NCBI GenBank assembly: GCA_964657325.1
Contig: CAZZVE010000008.1
Location: 8,529 to 72,528, forward strand
Source: JBBQVS01 sp964657325
Lineage (GTDB): Bacteria > Chloroflexota > Ktedonobacteria > Ktedonobacterales > Ktedonobacteraceae
DNA length: 64,000 nt
Reading direction: 5' to 3'
Part shown: one piece after another, positions 50,886 through 58,802 of the stretch
Layout: each line of letters opens with the position of its first letter
Numbering within the stretch: the stretch's first letter is position 1
Position numbers and translations under genes: made by a program
Notes under the pieces: generated by a model
Databases searched by the model: none
Told to the model about the DNA's origin: nothing
The model's input: only the letters and a program-made list of their open reading frames with translations

Positions 50886-52892
50886 CTACCACTGTTTTGA
50901 TAGGTGAGCAATTTTGCCCGCATCAGTCTCTTCATAGTGTAGTTGTGCTGAGTCAATACCTGTAAGGTTTGACACACCCTCTGCTGCAATAATCATATCG
51001 GAAGGCCGAATAACTTGCCAGACGTGTTGTACCGCATCTGGCTCTTTGTGTCGATAAACGAAAAAACTTGGTATATTTGCCTCTTCTGCCATGTGATTAG
51101 CTATGCCGAAATCCTCTTTTGCTTGAGCGTCTTCAAGATGTGGTGAGGTAAGTCGAAATACCTCTGGTTTCCGATCTGAAGCATCTTTCCCAACATAAAG
51201 AAATGTGACTGGTGCATGTTCTTTGTTGCTCACCGCTGCGTTGATAACAGCCTTATTATGATCTGGACCAGATGTAAGTATTGCGAGCACTGAACCTGGA
51301 AGCGGTTGCTCGCGTTGCGTTGCTATCACAGGCACACGTCCCTTCTTCTTAGCACGCGAGTAGTTGAAATAGGCTATACCCATACCCAGGACAGAAACAG
51401 ACCCACCGAATGCCGTTGCTAAGGGCTTGTTTACCAAGTTCGTTGACCATGCTATGGCAACAAGCAATGTGGTAAGAATTCCCAGATAGAAATTGAGCGT
51501 CGAACGAGTCCAACGCCCTCCGCGTTCTGGTTTCTCCGCGGTAGGCGTAGCTTCCTCTGTCGCGCGATCTTCTATCTTGTCTTCAGTGCTTTCAGTTGGA
51601 TGTTTCGCGGATGTTTGTTGCTCTCGTGTAGGGTTCCCATTATTTTGCTCAAGCTCCTCTTGCCCTCTCTTTATCGCTTTTCTTGTACGAAAGCGCACTA
51701 TGTCCATGCTTAAGCAGGTGAGTGTAAATGCGCCTAGTAGACCGAATGCGTACATATCGCCGAGAATGTTGATATCCCCTTTCACAAGGAGCAAAACAGC
51801 GATAGGGATACCGACTGCAAGCATAATTGAGTAGTGGGGAGTATCACGGAGTTTGTTGCGACGAGTAAGTATTTCTGGAAAAAACTCCATACGTGCAAGA
51901 GCTAGAAAGACATGATATGAACCAATAATAGCTGTGTTTCCCGCGAAAATGAGTAACGCACTTGCACTAATTGCAACCTCTGTCTGCAAGAACTGGCCAC
52001 CCCAGTGCCCAGCTAGAATAGAAATGATTTGAGCCGACTTTACTGGGTCTGCAGCTGCTTGTGGTTCTATCAGTGTTGAGAGCATGGTAAGCAATGGGCT
52101 AGTAATCCCTACGGTTAAGACCACAAGAAATAGGGCTAACTTGCCCACTGTCCTACGGGGAAGCTTCATTTCGGGCGAAAGTTGAGAGATACTTTCTAGT
52201 CCAGAAAAAGCTAGAAACGAACCTGCGAAGCCAATCAAAAGTGTACCAAATGTGAGAGGTCTGCCTGAAAACATCTTTGGGAACAATGCTAGAAAGTCTG
52301 AGAAGGATATATGTGTAAAGACGGTGACAAGAATTGCTACATCGCTCACGAAAGCAACAACTGCTCCTACCATGCTCACTTTCGCACTCTCACTTACACC
52401 TATCCAGTTGAGTATACCGAGCAAGACAAGGACGATAAGTGTGATCCAGACGGTTATCCCTAATCCTAAAAAGATCGACTGAGGACCAAGTACTGGTACG
52501 ACGACACTGAGATAGAGCATACCCGAAAGACAACTGATAGTAGCAGTAAGGAAGTAATCGACAAGAATGAACATCCCACCCAAAGCACCAAACCACTTGT
52601 TGAGTGCCTGCGCCGACACGGTAACGACGCCTCCACCTTGCGGAAAACGATAAGTCACTTCTACATACTTGAGTGTGAGCAAAATAAAGACGGTCATTGT
52701 CAAAAAAACAAAAAAGCCTGCTAGTTTGTTGACCGTTCCATAGAGGATACCCGGAACATAATAGATAGAAGTGCCAATATCAGCAAAGACAACGGCCCAG
52801 CAAAGAAGTGGTCCGAGTTGTTGTTTTTTGCCTTGGCCCTCGTTCTCTTGCGACGAATGAGATGCCTCTTGCATCGTAGAACCTGTAGCCAT
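50886..52892 (-). CDS. APC-superfamily permease with Usp-like C-terminal domain
   Basis: This is a 668-aa membrane transporter. The N-terminal FADIGTSIYYVPGILYG recalls the GDIGTSPLY signature of KUP potassium transporters and the helix-1 break of APC proteins. About 12 spans follow, with FAGSFLAFSGLESISQLSPEMKLPRRTVGK typical of APC members. A long charged cytoplasmic loop (about 405-455, Glu/Lys-rich) precedes two more spans. The last 150 residues form a soluble Usp-like domain (SVLAILTSGPDHNKAVINAAV..). It converges on kdpE and diverges from the KdpD sensor gene. Amino-acid or potassium uptake is possible; context favours potassium (inference). Confidence 0.75.
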   Translation of the reverse strand: MATGSTMQEASHSSQENEGQGKKQQLGPLLCWAVVFADIGTSIYYVPGILYGTVNKLAGFFVFLTMTVFILLTLKYVEVTYRFPQGGGVVTVSAQALNKWFGALGGMFILVDYFLTATISCLSGMLYLSVVVPVLGPQSIFLGLGITVWITLIVLVLLGILNWIGVSESAKVSMVGAVVAFVSDVAILVTVFTHISFSDFLALFPKMFSGRPLTFGTLLIGFAGSFLAFSGLESISQLSPEMKLPRRTVGKLALFLVVLTVGITSPLLTMLSTLIEPQAAADPVKSAQIISILAGHWGGQFLQTEVAISASALLIFAGNTAIIGSYHVFLALARMEFFPEILTRRNKLRDTPHYSIMLAVGIPIAVLLLVKGDINILGDMYAFGLLGAFTLTCLSMDIVRFRTRKAIKRGQEELEQNNGNPTREQQTSAKHPTESTEDKIEDRATEEATPTAEKPERGGRWTRSTLNFYLGILTTLLVAIAWSTNLVNKPLATAFGGSVSVLGMGIAYFNYSRAKKKGRVPVIATQREQPLPGSVLAILTSGPDHNKAVINAAVSNKEHAPVTFLYVGKDASDRKPEVFRLTSPHLEDAQAKEDFGIANHMAEEANIPSFFVYRHKEPDAVQHVWQVIRPSDMIIAAEGVSNLTGIDSAQLHYEETDAGKIAHLSKQW

Positions 52893-53083
52893 AACGTTTT
52901 AACCTCTATCGCACAAAATAAGTTTGGTCGCGGTGCCCCTTCTTGTAGTACGTAGTATATCCCTTAATAGGGGACACAAGATTTTTAGGAAAAGAGCGAT
53001 ATACATGCTATTATATACATATAAGTGGGAGCAGTCGTAGTATGTGTTCCAAAAACTCTTGCTACTAATAAATGGAGTAACTT

Positions 53084-54370
53084 ATGAGTGATCTACTTCC
53101 TGAACAGCAACAGAAAACTCAGGATGGACGCCCTGATCCAGAGGCTTTACTGCAACGGTACGGCTTGCGTGATAAAGACCTATATACAGTAGCCTCATCG
53201 GTTGAGAGTAAAGAAGAGGGTAAACGTGGTAGCCTACGAATTTATCTTGGCTCAGTGGCAGGTTCAGGAAAAACATATACTATGCTACAAGAAGGGCATC
53301 GGCGTAAAGAGCGTGGCACCGATGTGGTGATTGGTTTTGTCGAGACACATAAACGACCTCACACTGTAGAGCAAATAGGCGATCTGGAAATCATTCCGCG
53401 CGCAAAAATAGCCTATAAAGGTGTTACTCTTGAAGAGATGGATACTGCCGCTATTGTTGCTCGTCATCCACAGGTGGTATTAGTTGACGAGCTTGCTCAT
53501 ACGAACGTTGCTGGTTCTAAACACAGAAAACGCTATCAGGATGTTGAGGAAATTCTGGACGCGGGTATCGACGTAATCACGACGCTGAATGTTCAGCATT
53601 TGGAAAGCCTGAATGATCGCGTCGCCAGCATTACTGGTATTCAAGTACGGGAGACACTTCCAGATCGTATTCTGGATAATGCAGATGAAGTAGAACTTAT
53701 TGATATTGCTCCACATGCACTGCAACAACGTATGAAACATGGAAATATTTATCCACCTGAACGCATTGATGCAGCCCTAAGCAACTTTTTTCGCGAAGGC
53801 AACCTAACTGCACTCCGTGAACTCGCACTGAGACGCACAGCCGAAAAAACTGAGTCGCAACTTCGGCAATACATGACGAATCATGAAATCAAAGATACGT
53901 GGACCACAAGTGAGCGTGTTCTTGTTGGTTTCGATCATCGTCCACAAAGCAAGCAAATAATTCGAGATGCTCTACGTCTCTCACAAGGCTTGGATGCCGA
54001 ACTCATCGCAGTATCTATCGAACTGGAAGGATTTTCTGTGTTTCTACGCAAAATCACCGGCTTCTTCAAGTATGGAACAAATGCGGCAAAGAAACGCGAG
54101 GAAGCCCAGCAAATAATCAACGAACATGCCCTATTTGCTGAGGACCTGGGTGCGGAGGTTCTTCGTATTAAAAGTGAAGACATCGCACGTGGACTGGTAG
54201 CACTTGCTCAAGGACGTAAGGTAACACAGATTGTAGTTGGGCAACCGACTCGACAACGCTGGGAGGAAATACTGTATGGCTCAGTTGTCAACCGCCTTTT
54301 GCGCTTGAGTGACAGCGTAGATATTCATATCGTACCAATTAATAGAAGGCGAGAAAAGCAAAGCGAATAA
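53084..54370 (+). CDS. KdpD-like sensor protein without kinase (P-loop plus Usp domain)
   Basis: This is a 428-aa cytoplasmic protein matching the N-terminal half of KdpD. RPDPEALL at 16-23 opens it. The KdpD-type P-loop GSVAGSGKT lies at 56-64, then VDELAHTNVAGSKHRKRYQDVEEILDAGIDV and TTLNVQHLESLNDRVASITGI, the hallmark KdpD segments. A universal-stress-protein fold follows (VLVGFDHRPQSKQIIRDALRLS to VVGQPTRQRWEEILYGSVVNRLL). It stops where DUF4118 would begin in full-length KdpD. GGAG precedes the ATG. It probably senses potassium or cyclic nucleotides and acts with the separate kinase at 48417 or with the adjoining permeases. Confidence 0.88.
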   Translation: MSDLLPEQQQKTQDGRPDPEALLQRYGLRDKDLYTVASSVESKEEGKRGSLRIYLGSVAGSGKTYTMLQEGHRRKERGTDVVIGFVETHKRPHTVEQIGDLEIIPRAKIAYKGVTLEEMDTAAIVARHPQVVLVDELAHTNVAGSKHRKRYQDVEEILDAGIDVITTLNVQHLESLNDRVASITGIQVRETLPDRILDNADEVELIDIAPHALQQRMKHGNIYPPERIDAALSNFFREGNLTALRELALRRTAEKTESQLRQYMTNHEIKDTWTTSERVLVGFDHRPQSKQIIRDALRLSQGLDAELIAVSIELEGFSVFLRKITGFFKYGTNAAKKREEAQQIINEHALFAEDLGAEVLRIKSEDIARGLVALAQGRKVTQIVVGQPTRQRWEEILYGSVVNRLLRLSDSVDIHIVPINRRREKQSE

Positions 54371-54490
54371 TTTGCATCTTTTATTTCTATGCAGTAGTAT
54401 ACCTAGAGCTATTTTTTAGCTGAGAATGGCCCGTATTATAGAATAGCAAAAACTATACTGTGTTCTGTGAGAAGGTAACAATGCGCTTCG

Positions 54491-54496
54491 TATAAT
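54491..54496 (+). promoter_or_regulatory. -10 element upstream of the KimA-like gene
   Basis: A TATAAT lies about 100 bases before the KimA-like ATG; the -35 region (around 54468) is poor, so an activator such as KdpE could be needed. Confidence 0.4.
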
Positions 54497-54514
54497 ATTA
54501 CAACGTAGTGATAT

Positions 54515-54546
54515 ACTAAAAGCGTGTGTCTACACGAGCTTTTAGT
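54515..54546 (+). promoter_or_regulatory. Leader stem-loop of the KimA-like gene
   Basis: ACTAAAAGC (54515-54523) pairs with GCTTTTAGT (54538-54546), and GTGT/ACAC inside extends the stem. It lies just downstream of the TATAAT and 50 bases before the ATG, so it may control leader transcription or translation. Confidence 0.5.
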
Positions 54547-54595
54547 GTAGCAGGTCGTCTATAGAACATGAACTACCCACAAGGATGCAGAATCG

Positions 54596-57253
54596 ATGGA
54601 TCAGAAACAAGAAGACTCTCTACCAAAAGAGAGTAATGACATAAATGATGGGGATTGGGCAAGCAGGGGTACAAATGGTGTTGTAGGAACGCAAAATGAT
54701 GACGAGAATGATCCTGCACACCTTGTGCGTACTGAAATACTTCAGGGTAGCACAATTGGGGATCAGCGTGTGCGTAGAACGTATGCAACGCACTCCTCGT
54801 TAAGGCGTGTCAACTCAGGTATTCTTGAGGCGACTCCCGAAACGCAGATTCCTACAGATAGCTTTGGGCGTTTCCGCTACAACGTCAAGCGTACCCTCAT
54901 TGGTGCGCCTATCGCTACGGCCCAACAAGAACACGAGCGTTTGACAAAAGTAAAGGCGTTAGCAGTTCTTTCTTCAGATGCAATCTCATCAGTGGCGTAT
55001 GCAACAGAAGCAATTTTGGGCACACTTATTCTCGCGGGCTCAGGGAGTTTATGGGTAACACTGCCAATTTGTATTGCTATTGTACTACTCCTGGCTATTG
55101 TTGCTCTTTCTTATAGGCAAACTATTCCTGCATATCCCAACGGTGGAGGTTCATACATTGTTGCGAAAGACAATTTGGGAACATTGGCCGGGCTTATCGC
55201 GGCAGCCTCCCTCTTGATTGATTATGTGCTTACCGTTTCAGTGAGTGTAGCCTCTGGCGTACAAAATCTCGCCTCACTTTTTCCTAGAGGTCTTTCTACG
55301 CCCACTATTGTAACCATAGATGTAGTGCTCGTCATTTTTATTACCATTGTTAATCTACGTGGTGTGCGCGAGTCAGGCTCTATCTTTGCTATTCCAACGT
55401 ATATTTTCATTGGAAGTGCTTTATTATTGATTGTTGTAGGCGTTATCAAAAGCTTTTTCTTTGCGCATAACCATCTCATAGGTAACTTTCCATCCGCTCC
55501 TGCAGCAGAAGGATTAGGAATTTTTCTTATTCTACGTTCATTTGCGGCTGGTTGTTCTGCCATGACAGGTGTAGAGGCTATATCTAACGGTATTCCAGCC
55601 TTTAAGAAACCCGAGACAAAGAATGCTGCAACAACATTGACATGGATGGCTATTATTCTTGGCACTCTTTTCATTGGTATCACTGTGCTGGCAACCTCTT
55701 ATGGCGTCGAAGCGTACTCTTCAGGCAATCCAACAGTTATTGCACAAATTGCAAAGCAGGTCTTTAGAGGTCCATTATCTTTCATGTTTCCTGTCTTCGA
55801 GATTGCTGTTTTGCTTATTCTTACACTTGCGGCAAATACGAGTTACTCTGATTTTCCTCGCCTGGCTTCGCTACTAGCCCGCGACAACTTTTTGCCACAC
55901 CAATTCGCTTTTAGAGGTGATCGTCTAGCTTTTTCAATTGGTATTATCTTTCTTGCAATCCTTGCAAGCCTGCTCTTGATTGCCTTTAAAGGCGATGTAA
56001 CGCTTTTGCTGAACTTGTATGCGGTTGGTGTGTTTATGTCGTTCACGCTTTCTCAAGGTGGCATGGTTCGTCACTGGTGGAAATTACGCGCGGTTAATAA
56101 GAACTGGCGACGTAGTATCGTGATTAACGGCCTAGGTGCTATTACAACCTTGCTGGTTGCCCTTGTCATCTCTTCAACAAAGTTTTTTGATGGGGCATGG
56201 ATTGTTGTTATCCTCATCCCCGTTTTAGTCATCATACTTGAGCTTATTCATCGTCACTACACGCGTGTTGAACGTGAACGTACATCTGATATTCCTCTTC
56301 GTCCAGGAGACATTCACCACCGTTTAGTCGTGCCTGTCGCGGGCCTAGATACGGTTGTGAAACAGAGTGTGTCTTATGCACGTTCTGTATCTGCTAATGT
56401 TGTTGCTATACATGTTTCTAGTCATAAAGACGGTGCTGATGCATTACAAGCTTCATGGGCTGCCTGGCAACAGCAACTTTCTGAAGACGAGCAAACGCCG
56501 TTAGAAGTTGTGAGTCTGAAGCACCGCACAGTTTCGGGACAAATTCTTGAATATATCGACAGTGCTCACAAGGCACATCCTACTGATACGTTAACCGTCG
56601 TTTTGCCCGAAGTTGAGGTCGATCATTGGAGCGAGTACTTCCTACGCAATCGTGTTGCTATTCGTCTGAAGGCTGCATTATTATATCGTCCAGGAATTAT
56701 CGTGACGGATATCTCACCATATAAATCAGCCAACAAATCTGTTCCACAACAGGTTGGTTCTGTTGTGCCAACGCGTCCCAAGCAGGTGAAGCACTTATTC
56801 ATTGTGCCAGTCGCAGGACTGGACAAGGTATCAAGACAAAGTCTTGCCTACGCTCGTTCCATTTCAAGCTATGTGGTTGCGGTACACGTAGCCGTTGAGC
56901 AACAGGACGCGGACAAGGTACACGACGAGTGGGAGAAGTGGAAAAAGTATCTGTCTCCTGAAGAAAAGACAGATCTAGTGGTCATCGAGTCGCCCTATCG
57001 CTCACTCGAACGTCCATTGTTAAACTATATCGACACTATGCATGAACTCTATCCCGATTACGCTGTCAACATCATTTTACCGGAGTTTGTTGTGGCGCAC
57101 TGGTGGGAGTACATCTTACATAATCAGACAGCGTTTCAATTGAAATGGTCGTTGCTCTTCCGCAAAGATATCATCGTCACCAATGTACCGCAGCAACTGC
57201 CAAGTCGAGCCGGGGAGAATCGAACTCCTTTGGAGCCAGTTATACCTGTGTAA
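54596..57253 (+). CDS. KimA-like potassium importer (APC superfamily) with two C-terminal Usp-like domains
   Basis: This is an 885-aa transporter. After an 85-residue polar N-terminus, the membrane part follows KimA/YdaO closely: RTLIGAPIAT, LTKVKALAVLSSDAISSVAY, YRQTIPAYPNGGGSYIVAKDNLG, AGCSAMTGVEAISNGIPAFK and FRGDRLAFSIGIIFLAIL, with 12 spans. KimA imports K+ with H+. Two related soluble domains follow, at about 575-705 (LVVPVAGLDTVVKQSVSYARS) and 740-870 (FIVPVAGLDKVSRQSLAYARS), each shaped like a universal stress protein. KimA of Bacillus is about 607 aa, so this carries an extra regulatory half. It follows the KdpD-like sensor gene by 225 bases. AAGGA precedes the ATG. Confidence 0.8.
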   Translation: MDQKQEDSLPKESNDINDGDWASRGTNGVVGTQNDDENDPAHLVRTEILQGSTIGDQRVRRTYATHSSLRRVNSGILEATPETQIPTDSFGRFRYNVKRTLIGAPIATAQQEHERLTKVKALAVLSSDAISSVAYATEAILGTLILAGSGSLWVTLPICIAIVLLLAIVALSYRQTIPAYPNGGGSYIVAKDNLGTLAGLIAAASLLIDYVLTVSVSVASGVQNLASLFPRGLSTPTIVTIDVVLVIFITIVNLRGVRESGSIFAIPTYIFIGSALLLIVVGVIKSFFFAHNHLIGNFPSAPAAEGLGIFLILRSFAAGCSAMTGVEAISNGIPAFKKPETKNAATTLTWMAIILGTLFIGITVLATSYGVEAYSSGNPTVIAQIAKQVFRGPLSFMFPVFEIAVLLILTLAANTSYSDFPRLASLLARDNFLPHQFAFRGDRLAFSIGIIFLAILASLLLIAFKGDVTLLLNLYAVGVFMSFTLSQGGMVRHWWKLRAVNKNWRRSIVINGLGAITTLLVALVISSTKFFDGAWIVVILIPVLVIILELIHRHYTRVERERTSDIPLRPGDIHHRLVVPVAGLDTVVKQSVSYARSVSANVVAIHVSSHKDGADALQASWAAWQQQLSEDEQTPLEVVSLKHRTVSGQILEYIDSAHKAHPTDTLTVVLPEVEVDHWSEYFLRNRVAIRLKAALLYRPGIIVTDISPYKSANKSVPQQVGSVVPTRPKQVKHLFIVPVAGLDKVSRQSLAYARSISSYVVAVHVAVEQQDADKVHDEWEKWKKYLSPEEKTDLVVIESPYRSLERPLLNYIDTMHELYPDYAVNIILPEFVVAHWWEYILHNQTAFQLKWSLLFRKDIIVTNVPQQLPSRAGENRTPLEPVIPV

Positions 57254-57265
57254 CATATGTTCGTG

Positions 57266-57398
57266 TCGGTAGGGGCGACAATTCATTGCGCCCAAAGATG
57301 GGTTGGGAGGGGGACACGTCGAGGCAGAGAATTATTGTCAACGTGTTGCCCCTCTACAACCCCTATCTTTGGGCGCAATGAATTGTCGCCCCTACCGA
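57266..57398. repeat. Palindromic MITE-like element with 34-bp perfect inverted ends
   Basis: The arms 57266-57299 and 57365-57398 are exact reverse complements beginning TCGGTAGGGGCGACAATTCA. The 65-base core is itself partly palindromic (GGGTTGGGAGGGG..ACACGT against ACGTGT..CCCCTCTACAACCC). The element fills the gap between two same-strand genes and contains no coding capacity. GTAGGGGCGA-type motifs are familiar as dispersed repeats in several bacterial genomes. No clear target-site duplication is seen. Confidence 0.75.
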
Positions 57399-57422
57399 TA
57401 AATGGGAGAAGGCTTTTGGAAC

Positions 57423-58622
57423 ATGCAGGACAGACAGGATCATCAAACTACACCTGTACGCCTGCTTGCCGTTGGTAATCGTATCAATGTGCAAGCAGCG
57501 AGAACTCCCCAACATTTCTCGGCGGAGTTGGAGCGCATTGTAGGACTTGCTGTACCCGATCTTGCTCAAGGCAGGCCAAACTTGATAGTGCTGAGTGAGG
57601 TTTTAGGTCTCCCATTAGCACTTTCGGGACCGCAAGGCATACTTTCGCGTTCGATGCATAGCGCAAGTAATGCAATTACCTTGCTTGCACCCGCCTATGC
57701 GAAGCGTATGGTACACTACCGTCGTGTGTACCCTGGTATCTCATTGGTACGTTCGTTGCTCCTTTCACTGTCGGATGTTCTGTATCGTCCCTTTGTAACT
57801 ACACTCAGTCATTTTGCCGCGAAATATAGCGTCTATCTTTCCGCGACGACTATAGTGCCTCATGTACAGCGTTCAACGTCCTCTGTCGATATTCGTCACT
57901 TTGGGCAACATGGAGCAACAAGTGTTTATCTGCCTGAGAGTTCTGGCGTCTACAATACAGGCTTCTTGTGGGGACCGGACGGTACACTTCTTGGTACGAC
58001 CGATAAAGTTTTTATCACAGAGGGCGAGCAAACAACACTCGACCTGACTCCGGGCGACTTGAACACAGTACAAGCCTTTTCAACAGAGTTTGGAAATGTC
58101 GGTTTCGCCATTAGCCTTGATGCATTTACGCCGGAATATCTTCGACGATTAGACGAGCTAGAGGTGCAGATTCTCATGCAAAATGATGCCAACGATCAAC
58201 CATGGACAACATCATCTAAAACATGTGCATGGCAACCACAAGAATGGTTGAATTCTGTGCTTGGCTCCGTACAAGAGGAATATACCCATCTTTCGTACAA
58301 TGTGTGTCCTATGCAAGTCGGCAACTTTTTTGATATAACGTTCGATGGTCAATCAACCATCACAAAAAGGAGCAGCAACGATCCTGATCCGTTGTACAAT
58401 TTCGTTGGTAACGAAGATTTTATTCACACTGTGACTGGTAAAGCCTTAAAGGGCGATATCCTTGCCGTCGCGCCGTGGTTTATTGAAGACCCTGGTCGCG
58501 CAGACTCAAGGCTCTCACTTGAGCAAAGGCGTGCTCTGCTGACACAAGCAGGAACACAACTCCTTCCTGGTGGTAAAAACGCGAACATGTATTCAGAGTC
58601 AGTGATTTTTGCGGATGTTTGA
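57423..58622 (+). CDS. Nitrilase-superfamily (carbon-nitrogen hydrolase) protein with Cys-to-Ser change
   Basis: This is a 399-aa protein with the nitrilase fold: Glu59 in IVLSEVLG, Lys195 in GTTDKVFITEGEQ and the elbow VGFAISLDAFTPEYL. In active nitrilases and amidases the residue after the Ile is the catalytic Cys; here it is Ser231, so ordinary amide hydrolysis is doubtful. An insertion at 75-130 with hydrophobic helices (SLVRSLLLSLSDVLYRPF) is unusual and may touch the membrane. ATG at 57423 is preferred to 57402, which lies directly against the repeat; AGAAGG is about ten bases upstream. Confidence 0.75.
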   Translation: MQDRQDHQTTPVRLLAVGNRINVQAARTPQHFSAELERIVGLAVPDLAQGRPNLIVLSEVLGLPLALSGPQGILSRSMHSASNAITLLAPAYAKRMVHYRRVYPGISLVRSLLLSLSDVLYRPFVTTLSHFAAKYSVYLSATTIVPHVQRSTSSVDIRHFGQHGATSVYLPESSGVYNTGFLWGPDGTLLGTTDKVFITEGEQTTLDLTPGDLNTVQAFSTEFGNVGFAISLDAFTPEYLRRLDELEVQILMQNDANDQPWTTSSKTCAWQPQEWLNSVLGSVQEEYTHLSYNVCPMQVGNFFDITFDGQSTITKRSSNDPDPLYNFVGNEDFIHTVTGKALKGDILAVAPWFIEDPGRADSRLSLEQRRALLTQAGTQLLPGGKNANMYSESVIFADV

Positions 58623-58802
58623 ACGGAATATCAAAAAAGGTCTTGTAGCACATTTTCTGCCCTTGCGTTTTCTCGCAAGAGGCTGTAGAATCAGGTATGG
58701 TTCCACCATTGTTGGCAGCGTGGTGAGGTGTAGAGTATTCATCCTCAAGTAGTAACCTGTACACCACGATGTCAGTCCCCAAGAAAGGTAGCACAAAACC
58801 GA

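Noticed and set aside
54371..54595. A ydaO-type c-di-AMP riboswitch before the KimA-like gene
   Set aside because: In Bacillus this RNA precedes kimA, but the 225-base leader here lacks its G-rich conserved blocks; only one simple stem-loop is seen.
57266..57398. Palindrome as a transcription terminator of the KimA-like gene only
   Set aside because: Its size, nested palindromes and motif type fit a dispersed repeat better, although it may also terminate transcription.
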